Source of the DNA: Mucilaginibacter cryoferens
Lineage (GTDB): Bacteria > Bacteroidota > Bacteroidia > Sphingobacteriales > Sphingobacteriaceae
Direction of reading: 5' to 3'
Length of the DNA stretch: 64,000 nucleotides
NCBI RefSeq assembly: GCF_014205845.1
Contig: NZ_JACHCR010000009.1
Span: forward strand, 124,001 to 188,000
This document shows positions 9,110 to 17,550 of the stretch, piece by piece; within the stretch, counting starts at the first letter, position 1, and the number at the start of each line of letters is the position of its first letter. The translations under genes and the position numbers were made by a program. The notes under the pieces are model-generated. The model saw only the letters and a program-made list of their open reading frames with translations, was not told the origin of the DNA and did no database searches.

Positions 9110-9898
9110 ATGAAAGGATTTATTTTATCGTTCCGGTCGGAGTTTTATAAAAGCCGCAAAACATTGGGTTTTTGGGCTGCCATATTACTGCCCCTGTTTA
9201 TTTGTACCCTGGGCTTTTACGTTAAGGCCGAAAAAATGGCAGGTACGCCCCCTATGATGCTATGGTTGCAGTTTGCCGGCGCCATATTAGGAGTAATGGG
9301 CTCGTTACTACTGCCCATGTTTATCATCTTTATAGCATATTCTGTTAACAGTATTGAGCATAAGGCCGATACCTGGAAAAGCCTATTCAGCCTGCCCATA
9401 TCGCGCTGGGCGGTTTACGGGGCCAAGTATAGCTATGCGGTGTTTTTGGTATTGATAACGCTTACCTTGTTTGTGCTTTTTACCATTAGTTACGGTAATT
9501 TACTAAGTGTGGTAAAGCCCGAGCTAAGGTTTGATAACTATCACATGGAGAAGGAATTGGCGCAGGTGTATTTTAAATTATTTTTATCATCATTAGGGAT
9601 CTTATCCATCCAGTTTTTGCTCAGTTTACTTTGGGCCGATTTTTTGAAGCCGATGGGGATTGGTTTTGTGTGCACCATTACCGGAGTTATCCTGGCATCC
9701 AAAAACTGGGAGTACTGCTACCTTTTTCCTTACTCGCACCCCATGGTTGCCATAAGCACCCTGCTGCATCGCGGCGAAGACCAGCCTAAAGGCATCCAAA
9801 TAGATGTGTTTACCAAAGATGTATTTGTAAGCATGGCCGTGGGCGCTGTTATATTTATAGCGGGGTACTTTATTGTATTGCGCAAGAGTGTTAAGTAG
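9110..9898 (+). CDS. ABC-2 type permease (lantibiotic-immunity-like)
   Basis: A 262-residue integral membrane protein with six hydrophobic segments at about 20-38, 52-80, 107-130, 156-178, 182-200 and 237-256. The opening FRSEFYKSRKTLGFW and the motif NSIEHKADTWKSLFSLPISR are typical of ABC2_membrane_4/MutG-EpiG-like permeases. The permease and the ATPase (8205-9104) probably form the transporter, controlled by the opposing LytTR system. The gene ends in a tract of short CAGATTTC repeats. The substrate is unknown. Confidence 0.85.
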   Translation: MKGFILSFRSEFYKSRKTLGFWAAILLPLFICTLGFYVKAEKMAGTPPMMLWLQFAGAILGVMGSLLLPMFIIFIAYSVNSIEHKADTWKSLFSLPISRWAVYGAKYSYAVFLVLITLTLFVLFTISYGNLLSVVKPELRFDNYHMEKELAQVYFKLFLSSLGILSIQFLLSLLWADFLKPMGIGFVCTITGVILASKNWEYCYLFPYSHPMVAISTLLHRGEDQPKGIQIDVFTKDVFVSMAVGAVIFIAGYFIVLRKSVK

Positions 9899-9962
9899 AT
9901 GTGTAGATTTTAGATTTCAGATGTTCAGATTTCAAATGTGCAAATTTCAGATGTGCAGATTA
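9899..9962. repeat. CAGATTTCAGATGTGCA-type short repeats
   Basis: Four to five degenerate copies of an (A)GATTTCAGATGTGCA unit follow the permease stop codon. The same unit occurs at 36645-36670 and, in both orientations, at 43235-43496. All copies are intergenic, so this is a dispersed repeat family. Confidence 0.65.
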
Positions 9963-10396
9963 TATGAGCTCCCGCTATATAGGGCAAGTACGTAAATTTT
10001 ACAGGTATTTATTCAGACGCATCACATGCGTCTTTTTTATTACAAGATCTTTTTCTGTGCGGTAATTGGTATCGTCACGTATTCTAAACTGACAATTTGA
10101 TTGGGGAAGCAAATAACTGACATCTGTGTATGTCATTTTTACAGCGTTAAGTTTGTTTTCTTTTTCGTGTGAAGTACTCAAAGGAGGTGCATACAGAGTA
10201 ACCGCTGGAGAGCGAATTAAATATCTTCCGGGTACCTATCTATGATGAGACTGGCTATACAGCAATAATACAGAGCGCCTGTTTGCTTAGCCGAGCTGCG
10301 CTTTATACAATGGTACGTGATCGCATCTCTGGAGAAAAGAAAATGCAGCAAACGCTGTCAATTCTACAGCATCCTGCAAAAACGTTTTAAAACAAA
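9963..10396. other. Gene-poor spacer with possible coding debris
   Basis: No supportable gene. On the minus strand an open stretch (about 10225-9999) reads like a protein C-terminus (RYLIRSPAVTLYAPP… to …MRLNKYL) but has no start or recognisable domain. On the plus strand 10210-10390 is open without a start (…VPIYDETGYTAII…) and ends at 10390. Both could be remnants of decayed genes. A hairpin with a T-tract lies at 10015-10037. Confidence 0.35.
10015..10037 (+). terminator. Intrinsic terminator after the ABC transporter operon
   Basis: An 8-bp stem AGACGCAT/ATGCGTCT with a 3-base loop is followed by TTTTT. It lies about 115 bases past the permease stop codon. Confidence 0.6.
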
Positions 10397-10423
10397 GAAG
10401 GCTCCGGGTTATCCGGAGCCTTC
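10397..10423 (-). terminator. Terminator of the OmpA-family gene
   Basis: An 11-bp perfect stem GAAGGCTCCGG/CCGGAGCCTTC with a 5-base loop starts 25 bases past the stop codon, with T-rich sequence following on the minus strand. Confidence 0.75.
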
Positions 10424-10447
10424 GCAAACAATATTTAATTGTTAAAA

Positions 10448-11758
10448 TTATTTTTGTTTGAACTGTACACGACGGTTTAATACACGACCATCTTCAGTTG
10501 AGTTATCAGCAATTGGCTGAGTTTCTCCGTAACCTTTTACTTTTACTTTTTTAGCATCAACACCAGAGTTAACTAAGTAAGTTTTTACAGAGTTAGCACG
10601 GTCTTTAGATAAAGATAAGTTGTGAGCAGCAGTACCTTCAGATGAAGCAAAGCCATCAACTTCAACACCTTTACCTGATGAACGTAAGTCAGCAGAAGTA
10701 GCATCTAACACTGGGTAAGATGAAGTACGTAATACTGAGCTATCAAATTCAAACTGGATGTTTGAGTAAGCAGTACCTTTAGGAGTAGCTGCAACTGTAT
10801 CAGCTTTAGGGAATACGATAACGCAACCAGAACCATCAACTACACTACCTGCAGCAGTACCTGGGCATTTGTCAAATTGATCAGCAACGCCGTCACCATC
10901 AGAATCTTTTTTCAAGTCGCTAACAGCAGTTTCAACATTTGCTACACGGCCTTTTAAAGCTTCAACTTCCTGACGTAAAGCTGCATCGTATAATTCATCA
11001 TACATTTGAGCAACTGGGTTTACCCACTCTAAATTTTGTTTTGATTTAGGACCAAAAGTGTACTCTAAACCACCGTAAGTGTAAGAGTAGTGGCTAAAGG
11101 TAGGATAGGTATGAGCACCAGAGAAGTTATAACCTTGTACAAAGCTAACTGTGTAACCTAAGTTTAAGGCTAAAGCGTCGCTCAGTCTGAATTTAACACC
11201 TGCGCCAACTGGAGCAAATAATTCTTTTACGTTTTTATCACCAAATGGCAATGTTTGAACTGTACCATCAGCTAAAGTGTTAGATTTGATTTTGTAGAAA
11301 TCTAAACCAAGACCTGCAGATGTGTAAAAGTTAACGCTGTTTTTACGGTGTAAAAAGCTAACGCTTGCAATGTTAAATACTGCGCTTAAAGCACCAGAGT
11401 TAAATGATGTTTTGTACTCGCTGATGCCGAATTTGCTTGTACCAGCATCATCAATACCATGTACTTTACCACCTAAGTAATCTAACTGTAAGCTAAAAGT
11501 GTGAGATAGTTGTTGCCTTAATGAAGCACCATAACCTAAATCAACTTTAAATTTGTTAGTGGTGTTGATAGAAAAAGGAACAAGTCCGTCTGTTACACCA
11601 ACGTTGATACCAATGCTGGTTGTGTTGTACTGTCCGATACCGCCAAATAATTTGGCTGATCCTGTTTTTGTGGAGTCGGATTGGGCGTGAGCCATACCCG
11701 CAACCATCAAAGAAGCAAATGACAGTGCTGCTGTTTTCTTTAATGTAGAATAATTCAT
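10448..11758 (-). CDS. OmpA-family outer membrane protein with TSP3 repeat
   Basis: A 436-residue protein. The signal peptide covers 1-25 (…VAGMAHAQ). An N-terminal beta-barrel follows (alternating aromatic strands to about 250), then a short helix (EALKGRVANVETAVSDLKKD). A thrombospondin type-3 calcium repeat is seen in DSDGDGVADQFDKCPGT, and the OmpA/MotB peptidoglycan-binding domain covers about 325-436 (IQFEFDSSVL, SLSKDRANSVKTYL, GETQPIADNSTEDGRVLNRRV). It probably anchors the outer membrane to peptidoglycan. The narrow codon choice (runs of GTA, ACC, TCA, AAA), clear promoter and strong terminator point to high expression. Confidence 0.93.
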   Translation of the reverse strand: MNYSTLKKTAALSFASLMVAGMAHAQSDSTKTGSAKLFGGIGQYNTTSIGINVGVTDGLVPFSINTTNKFKVDLGYGASLRQQLSHTFSLQLDYLGGKVHGIDDAGTSKFGISEYKTSFNSGALSAVFNIASVSFLHRKNSVNFYTSAGLGLDFYKIKSNTLADGTVQTLPFGDKNVKELFAPVGAGVKFRLSDALALNLGYTVSFVQGYNFSGAHTYPTFSHYSYTYGGLEYTFGPKSKQNLEWVNPVAQMYDELYDAALRQEVEALKGRVANVETAVSDLKKDSDGDGVADQFDKCPGTAAGSVVDGSGCVIVFPKADTVAATPKGTAYSNIQFEFDSSVLRTSSYPVLDATSADLRSSGKGVEVDGFASSEGTAAHNLSLSKDRANSVKTYLVNSGVDAKKVKVKGYGETQPIADNSTEDGRVLNRRVQFKQK

Positions 11759-11796
11759 AGTTTTTAAGATTAAACGATTTTAATTGTGATTTTTTT

Positions 11797-11831
11797 CAAA
11801 TTTAGTAATTATGTTTGAAACCATGACCAAA
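11797..11831 (-). promoter_or_regulatory. Bacteroidota-type promoter of the OmpA-family gene
   Basis: On the minus strand a -7 element TAAATTTG (11804-11797) is preceded, 23 bases upstream, by a -33 TTTG (11831-11828). This matches the TTTG/TAnnTTTG consensus of the housekeeping sigma factor in Bacteroidota. Transcription would start near 11790, giving a leader of about 30 bases. Confidence 0.6.
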
Positions 11832-11906
11832 CATTGTTCCAAAAAATGTAATAGTTACACAAATAACTAAAAAAAAATGATTTATTAAAATAATCAATCT
11901 TTAAAT

Positions 11907-13196
11907 ATGAAATATTCGGCAATTTCAAACGCCTTGTTTACAAATAATAGAAAAAATTTCGTTTCGAGAACAAAACCCGGCTCTGTTGCCATTTTTCACG
12001 CAAATGACGAGTTTCCGGTGAGTGGAGACCAGGTTTTTCCGTTTAAGCAAAACCCCGACTTTTTTTACCTTACCGGTATAGATCAGGAGCAAAGCATCCT
12101 GGTATTATACCCCGATTGTCCTAATAAGGCATACAAAGAAGTACTTTTTTTAAGACAAACCAACGAGCATATAGCCATTTGGGAAGGTCATAAATACACC
12201 AAAGAGGAGGCAAGGCTTGCATCGGGTATCCAAAGCATTCATTGGCTGCATGAGTATGACACCATTTTGCATAGCATTATTAACTATGCCGAACATGTTT
12301 ACATCAACACCAACGAGAACGATAGGTATGCGCACACCGTACCTTACCGCGATTTGCGCATGTACGAAGCCTTAAAACAAAAGTATCCACTGCATAAATA
12401 TGAGCGTTCTGCATTGATATTGAGAGATTTAAGGGTTGTTAAGTCTGAAATTGAAGTGGGGCTTACCCAAAAAGCATGCGATATTACCAATGATGCCTTT
12501 GTGCGGGTGCTGAAATTTTTAAAACCGGGTGTTGCCGAGTATGAAATTGAAGCCGAGATAACGCACGAGTTTTTAAGGCAGCGTGCTACCGGCCATGCTT
12601 ACAACCCTATTATAGCATCGGGCAAAAACGCGGTGGTGCTGCATTATATTGATAATAACCAGGTTTGTAATGATGGCGATGTGATATTGTTTGATTTTGG
12701 TGCTCAGTACGCCAATTACAACGCAGATATGAGCCGCTCGGTGCCTGTTAATGGCAGGTTTACACCAAGGCAGCGCGCCGTTTATGATGCCGTGTTGCGG
12801 GTAATGCGTGAAGCAACCGGCATGATTGTAGCCGGTGCCGTTTTGGGCGATTACCAGGATGAAGTAGGCAAAATAATGACAAGCGAGCTGATAGGTCTTG
12901 GCTTGCTTGATAAACACGATGTTGCCAAACAGAATGCTGATGCTCCTTTATATAAAAAGTATTTTATGCATGGCACATCGCACCATTTGGGTTTAGATGT
13001 ACACGATTTTGGTAGCAGGTATAAAAGCTTCGAGGTTGGTAATATATTAACCTGCGAACCGGGTATCTACATACAGGAAGAAGGGCTGGGTATTCGTATA
13101 GAGAACAATATTTTAATTACGGCCGGCGGTAATCACGATTTGATGGGCCATATTCCTGTTGAGGCCGCGCATATTGAAGAAATTATGAATAGCTAA
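11907..13196 (+). CDS. Xaa-Pro aminopeptidase (M24B, PepP-like)
   Basis: A 429-residue cytoplasmic metallopeptidase that removes N-terminal residues preceding proline. The N-terminal aminopeptidase-P domain covers about 1-150 (FPVSGDQVFPFKQNPDFFYLTG). The pita-bread domain carries the two-metal ligands: Asp in LFDFGAQY and NADMSRSVP, His in HGTSHHLGLDVHD, Glu in TCEPGIY and Glu in GIRIENN. Length is normal for PepP. It stands alone, convergent with meaB; the ends are 18 bases apart. Confidence 0.92.
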   Translation: MKYSAISNALFTNNRKNFVSRTKPGSVAIFHANDEFPVSGDQVFPFKQNPDFFYLTGIDQEQSILVLYPDCPNKAYKEVLFLRQTNEHIAIWEGHKYTKEEARLASGIQSIHWLHEYDTILHSIINYAEHVYINTNENDRYAHTVPYRDLRMYEALKQKYPLHKYERSALILRDLRVVKSEIEVGLTQKACDITNDAFVRVLKFLKPGVAEYEIEAEITHEFLRQRATGHAYNPIIASGKNAVVLHYIDNNQVCNDGDVILFDFGAQYANYNADMSRSVPVNGRFTPRQRAVYDAVLRVMREATGMIVAGAVLGDYQDEVGKIMTSELIGLGLLDKHDVAKQNADAPLYKKYFMHGTSHHLGLDVHDFGSRYKSFEVGNILTCEPGIYIQEEGLGIRIENNILITAGGNHDLMGHIPVEAAHIEEIMNS

Positions 13197-13214
13197 AAGG
13201 GATAAATAGATAGG

Positions 13215-14099
13215 TTATAAGTATCTGTCTGCAAAACTATACAGGTTAAAGTTTTTATCGGCCAAAGCTTCAGCAATATCCTGCTGAAGCTTTTTTTTAT
13301 CAATATGCTGTGTTAACTTATGTTGAATAAGCTTATAGGCCTTTTCTGCTAATAATAATTCGCGGCGTTTGTTTTTAAAGGTTGGTGCTCCTTTTATAAA
13401 GTTGGCAACCTGTGTAATGCCTCCGGCCTGCGATGCTATGGTTTTAAAAACGGGGGGCTGTACATTGTGTTTTTGCCCTATTATTTTTTTAAGATTATTG
13501 GCAAACACATCAGCATCCGCCCTATCGGCTTTATTAATAATAAAAGCGTCGGCAATTTCCATTAAGCCCGATTTAATGTGCTGGATCTCGTCGCCGCTTT
13601 CGGGTACCAATACAACCATGGTAATATCGGCCAGGCCCGCTATTTCAATTTCAGACTGGCCTACGCCAACGGTTTCTATCAGTACATAATCAAACCCGGC
13701 AGCCCGCAGCACATCGGCCATTTCGATGGTTTTGGCTGATAAACCGCCAAGCGAACCGCGGGTAGCCAACGAACGGATAAAAACATCGGGATGGTTAAAA
13801 TGTGATGCCATCCTAATCCTGTCGCCCAATAACGATCCAAAGTTAAATGGTGAGGTAGGGTCTATTGCCAAAACGGCTATTTTGCTGCCATCGGCCAATA
13901 AAACATCAATAAGGGCATTTACCAGGGTGCTTTTACCCGCACCCGGCGGACCGGTGATGCCAATTATAGGAGTTGTTTTATTAAATACCAGGTTTTTTAA
14001 CAGGGCTTTGCTTTGGGCAAGGTCGTTTTCAACAATGGTTAGGCTGCGTGCAACCAACCTAAAGTTTATTGATGACGTTTTGTTGTTACCTGTATGCAT
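13215..14099 (-). CDS. meaB: Methylmalonyl-CoA mutase-associated GTPase MeaB
   Basis: A 294-residue G3E-family GTPase (ArgK/MeaB) that guards and repairs B12-dependent acyl-CoA mutases. The P-loop is GPPGAGKSTLVNAL (about 48-61). Switch motifs DPTSPF and ETVGVGQSEIE follow, with the base-specificity motif NKADRADAD. The N-terminus is shorter than in the typical 320-340-residue enzymes, but the GTPase core is complete. Its likely client, a methylmalonyl-CoA-mutase-type catalytic subunit, is encoded at 51585-53135 on the same strand, 37 kb away. Confidence 0.92.
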   Translation of the reverse strand: MHTGNNKTSSINFRLVARSLTIVENDLAQSKALLKNLVFNKTTPIIGITGPPGAGKSTLVNALIDVLLADGSKIAVLAIDPTSPFNFGSLLGDRIRMASHFNHPDVFIRSLATRGSLGGLSAKTIEMADVLRAAGFDYVLIETVGVGQSEIEIAGLADITMVVLVPESGDEIQHIKSGLMEIADAFIINKADRADADVFANNLKKIIGQKHNVQPPVFKTIASQAGGITQVANFIKGAPTFKNKRRELLLAEKAYKLIQHKLTQHIDKKKLQQDIAEALADKNFNLYSFADRYL

Positions 14100-14177
14100 G
14101 AGTGTGACAACAAATATAGCGCGATTTGCATATTACGGCAACAATTAGGGAGCATGCCGCATAATTAGCCAAAATTG

Positions 14178-14185
14178 TATATTTG
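14178..14185 (+). promoter_or_regulatory. -7 element TATATTTG upstream of the GT4 gene
   Basis: An exact TAnnTTTG lies about 95 bases before the GT4 start. No clear -33 TTTG is seen at the right distance, so confidence is limited. Confidence 0.35.
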
Positions 14186-14279
14186 TTCCTTCAATTTTAA
14201 CAATTAAATGGGTTGTGGCCGGTTGTTATTATACCACAATCATAAATAATAAGTTAACTCAAACAAACACCACATTCAT

Positions 14280-15341
14280 TTGAAACCATCCATTCTCATC
14301 ACCTTCGATTCATTAAAACGCGCAACCTCGGGTATGTTTTTTTTTGAAAGAAGCCTTGGCGATGAGCTGATCAAACAAAATAATAACCGCTTTACCTTAT
14401 ATGGGTATATTAACAGCAAGGCGCTGCACACATTTCCCAAAATTGATGGTACAGTGTTAATATCCTTGCTGCATAAAGTTTTTTTTTCTAAGTATAATAA
14501 GTTCGATCTGGTGCACTTTACCAACCAGTATTGCAAGCTAAAGCCCAACAAGGTAAAGGCAAAAAAGGTATTAACCATTCATGATATGAATGCGGTGCAC
14601 GAGAAAAACCGATCGGCACATCGTTACGATAAATATCTTAAACGATTGGGCGGTTATATTGATGCCTGCGATAGGGTGGTTACCATATCAAACTTTGTGG
14701 CCAATGATATTGTACAGCATTACCCGCAGGCCGCCGGTAAACTAACCGTTATATATAATGGTGCCGATAAACTAACCGTTGCCGATAACCACGTACCCGA
14801 ATATAAGCCTCCGCGTAAATTTTTATTTACCATAGGTAGCTTATCGGCAAAAAAGAATTTTCATGTACTGCCTGCTTTGTTGCAGCATAACGATTATGAA
14901 ATAATAATTGCCGGTAAAATAACCGCTTACCAGGAAAAAATACTGGAAGAAGCAGCAAAACACAATTGTGCAGACCGGGTAACCCTAACCGGCCTTATAA
15001 GCGATGATGATAAGGCCTGGTATTATAAAAATTGTGAAGCGTTTGTTTTTCCATCAATAGCAGAAGGCTTTGGGCTGCCCGTTATTGAGGCTATGCACTT
15101 TGGTAAACCGGTATTTTTATCAAAACTAACCTCGTTACCCGAAGTTGGCGGCGATGCCGCATGGTATTTTGATACTTTTGAGCCCGGGCATATGCAGCAG
15201 GTATTATTGGCCGGGCTGGCAGATTATTATCAACACAACCGTAGCCAGGCAATAATGAAGCATGCCGATAAGTTTAACTGGGATAATACGGCTAAGCAAT
15301 ACCTTAACTTATATAACGCTTGCTTAACCGATGCAAAATAA
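14280..15341 (+). CDS. Glycosyltransferase family 4 (TTG start)
   Basis: A 353-residue GT-B fold glycosyltransferase. The N-terminal half has HFTNQYCKLKP and LTIHDMNAVHEKNR. The C-terminal Glycos_transf_1 domain (about 170-345) has KNFHVLPALL, the motif FVFPSIAEGFGLPVIEAMHFGKPV with its EGFGLPxxEA signature, and SLPEVGGDAAWYFD. It probably adds a sugar to a surface glycan. The start codon is TTG: no ATG occurs in frame before residue 19 and the open frame begins with KPSILITFDSLKR, typical of GT4 proteins. It overlaps the next glycosyltransferase by 11 bases. Confidence 0.9.
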   Translation: MKPSILITFDSLKRATSGMFFFERSLGDELIKQNNNRFTLYGYINSKALHTFPKIDGTVLISLLHKVFFSKYNKFDLVHFTNQYCKLKPNKVKAKKVLTIHDMNAVHEKNRSAHRYDKYLKRLGGYIDACDRVVTISNFVANDIVQHYPQAAGKLTVIYNGADKLTVADNHVPEYKPPRKFLFTIGSLSAKKNFHVLPALLQHNDYEIIIAGKITAYQEKILEEAAKHNCADRVTLTGLISDDDKAWYYKNCEAFVFPSIAEGFGLPVIEAMHFGKPVFLSKLTSLPEVGGDAAWYFDTFEPGHMQQVLLAGLADYYQHNRSQAIMKHADKFNWDNTAKQYLNLYNACLTDAK

Positions 15342-16320
15342 CAAAGCCAATTGGGGCATATCGGTAGTTATACCAAACTACAACGGCCGCCTGCTGCTGG
15401 AGCAAAACCTGCCTTTTACCTATGCGGCTTTAAAGGCGGTTAAGCTGCCCTATCAGGTTATTATTGCCGATGATGCATCAACAGATGATAGCGTAGCTTA
15501 TATCACCCAAAACTATCCCGATGTTATTTTAATAAAGGGCGAAGAAAATAAAGGCTTTTCGGGCAATATTAACCGGGGTATAATGGCCGCCGGGCTCGAT
15601 CTGGTTTTGTTGCTTAACAGCGATATAAAGCTTACCGAAAATTACTTTTTATCGCAACTGCCATATTTTAACCATGCCGATACCTTTGGGGTAATGGGGC
15701 TGATACTTGATGAAACCGACGATAAAATGCAGGAAGCCTGTAAATATCCGGTAAGCTCTGTTTTCAAGATCAACCATATCAAAAACATAAGGCTCGATGG
15801 TGATAATGCATACACCTTTTATCTTAGTGGCGCAAACGCGTTGGTAAACAGGCAGAAGCTGCTACAGCTTGGCGGCTTTAACGAATTGTTCTCGCCGTTT
15901 TATCACGAAGATCTCGATCTATCGTTAAGGGCATGGGAAAGCGGGTTTAAATGCTACTATGATGATAGCGCCGTTTGCAGGCATGCCGTTTCTGTCACCA
16001 TAAAAAAGCATAGCTCCAAAAAGAAGATAAAAACGATAAGTACTCGTAATAAGCTGTTGCTGCATTACTTTCACTTGCAGGGTTTACGTTTATATTTGTG
16101 GGCTTTTATTACTTTTTTATCCTTATTGGTAAGGTGGATAAGCGGTAAATTATACTACTATCAGGCATGGTGGCTATACCTCAAAAGATTACCGCAAATG
16201 CGTATTTACAAACGCAATTTTATACAGGCTGCCAAAAGCAGGCAACAATATATGCCCTTTATAACAGTTAAAGCAATCATAAAACAAGCCCTTGATAAGC
16301 AATTTAATATTAATAAGTAA
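15331..16320 (+). CDS. Glycosyltransferase family 2 (rhamnosyltransferase-like)
   Basis: A 329-residue GT-A glycosyltransferase. The N-terminus is GISVVIPNYNGRLLLEQNLP; nucleotide-sugar and metal motifs are IIADDASTDDS and LLLNSDIKL. The acceptor-side motif FSPFYHEDLDLSLRAWESGFK resembles the ED-x-D-L motif of rhamnosyltransferase-like GT2 enzymes. A hydrophobic segment at about 255-275 suggests membrane association. It overlaps the GT4 gene and is followed directly by a decayed GT2. Confidence 0.9.
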   Translation: MQNNKANWGISVVIPNYNGRLLLEQNLPFTYAALKAVKLPYQVIIADDASTDDSVAYITQNYPDVILIKGEENKGFSGNINRGIMAAGLDLVLLLNSDIKLTENYFLSQLPYFNHADTFGVMGLILDETDDKMQEACKYPVSSVFKINHIKNIRLDGDNAYTFYLSGANALVNRQKLLQLGGFNELFSPFYHEDLDLSLRAWESGFKCYYDDSAVCRHAVSVTIKKHSSKKKIKTISTRNKLLLHYFHLQGLRLYLWAFITFLSLLVRWISGKLYYYQAWWLYLKRLPQMRIYKRNFIQAAKSRQQYMPFITVKAIIKQALDKQFNINK

Positions 16321-16925
16321 ATGACCCAGCTGCCAGATCTTATACAACAGGTAGACCAGCCGGTTTATAAGTACCGATATTCTGTTTGTACCCTGGTAAC
16401 CCGCAAGCAGGAGTATTTGGAAATGTATAACTCATTTATTGAAGCGGGTTTTACGCCCGATATTTGCGAATAGCTTATTGTTGATAACAGTGAGGTAAAT
16501 AAAATGGATGCCTACCAGGGCATTAACCAATTTTTGCAAAAAAGCAACAGGCCGGTACGTTATTTTATGCCACCAGGATATATTGCTTACCCAAACAAGC
16601 ACCAAACAATTGCTTGATGAGCAAATTGCCCAAATGGATACCCGCGATAATAAATGGGGTGTGTTGGGTAATGCGGGTGGTGCCAATAGGTTATATAAAA
16701 GGCTGGCTATTAAAATTGCCTATCCTAACGGGGTAATAGATTTACAGGGAACGGTGCCACAGCAGGTTGGTTGTATAGATGAAAACTTTATGCTGGTAAA
16801 AAACAGCGCTAACCTTGCCCTTTCGGACGATATCGGCGGAGGGCTTATATGAGCTTGACCGTTGTGCCGTGCCCTCTCATTTAGAATACCCAGCCTGGGT
16901 TATTGATTTTTTGCTGAGAGGGTAA
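16321..16925 (+). pseudogene. Decayed family-2-like glycosyltransferase
   Basis: It begins with ATG immediately after the preceding stop codon. Frame 0 reads YSVCTLVTRKQEYLEMYNSF to an in-frame TAG at 16471-16473, then continues IVDNSEVNKMDAYQG. Near 16556-16567 the reading shifts by one base to VILCHQDILLTQ…WGVLGNAGGANRLY…DENFMLVKNSANLALSDDIGG. A second shift near 16845 gives LYELDRCAV…AWVIDFLLRG and a stop at 16923. The order of motifs is that of a GT2 with a CHQD donor-site motif and a YxxDLC-type acceptor motif. One stop and two frameshifts show it is inactive. Confidence 0.75.
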
Positions 16926-17319
16926 TGTTGATCAATCTTGCCTCGATATACTAAACTGTGTAAAAACAGGTACTCCCTGGTCGTTTATTGCAATAAGCGA
17001 TCAGGGAGTCGTAGAAAATAAAAGTGCTGCTGGGTAATAAAAAAGATAATTGGTTGGCATTCGCCAATTCGGTTTGTATAGGCGCTGACAGTACCCAATC
17101 AACAAAAAAATGCTGGACAGGTTTTCCTAAAACGGGCATAATTATAGAGCCCCCTCCCACGCAGTGATAGGTCAAATTAAATTAGGCAGAGGGAATTTAA
17201 AGAGCCATTATTTAGAGATGATGTTAAATCAATTTTCAGCTTTTACTACATATGGCGATTTAAAAAACAAGGGCAGGCTAGATATCAATAAGCTAAATGC
17301 TGCATTCAAATTAAAATAA
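16926..17319 (+). pseudogene. Further coding debris after the GT2 pseudogene
   Basis: Protein-like fragments occur in different plus-strand frames: DILNCVKTGTPWSFIAISDQG then two stops, NWLAFANSVCIGADSTQS…GIIIEPPPTQ in another frame, then VIGQIKLGRGNLKSHYLEM to LNAAFKLK and TAA at 17317. They look like pieces of one or two former genes with several frameshifts. The family was not recognised. 17320-17550 after it is AT-rich and holds no gene that I can see. Confidence 0.45.
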
Positions 17320-17550
17320 AGCAAATTTTCGATTCATCTATTTAAAATTGTACTTCCGGATTATTGTGTTTTTTTCTCGCTTAGGAAAATCCGGAGGGGG
17401 GGCCGTTGGTTAATTTTTGCATATGAATTTGCACGGCGTGAAAATAATGCAGTTATTGATAGCTTGAAAAAATAATACAAATGTAAATATTTCAATAAAT
17501 CATGCTTGTATTTAATGTATATGTATCATTATATGATATATTAAAACCAT

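Noticed and set aside
9999..10181. 60-codon minus-strand frame as a gene
   Set aside because: No recognised domain, no supporting context and it spans a terminator hairpin; described as spacer with possible debris.
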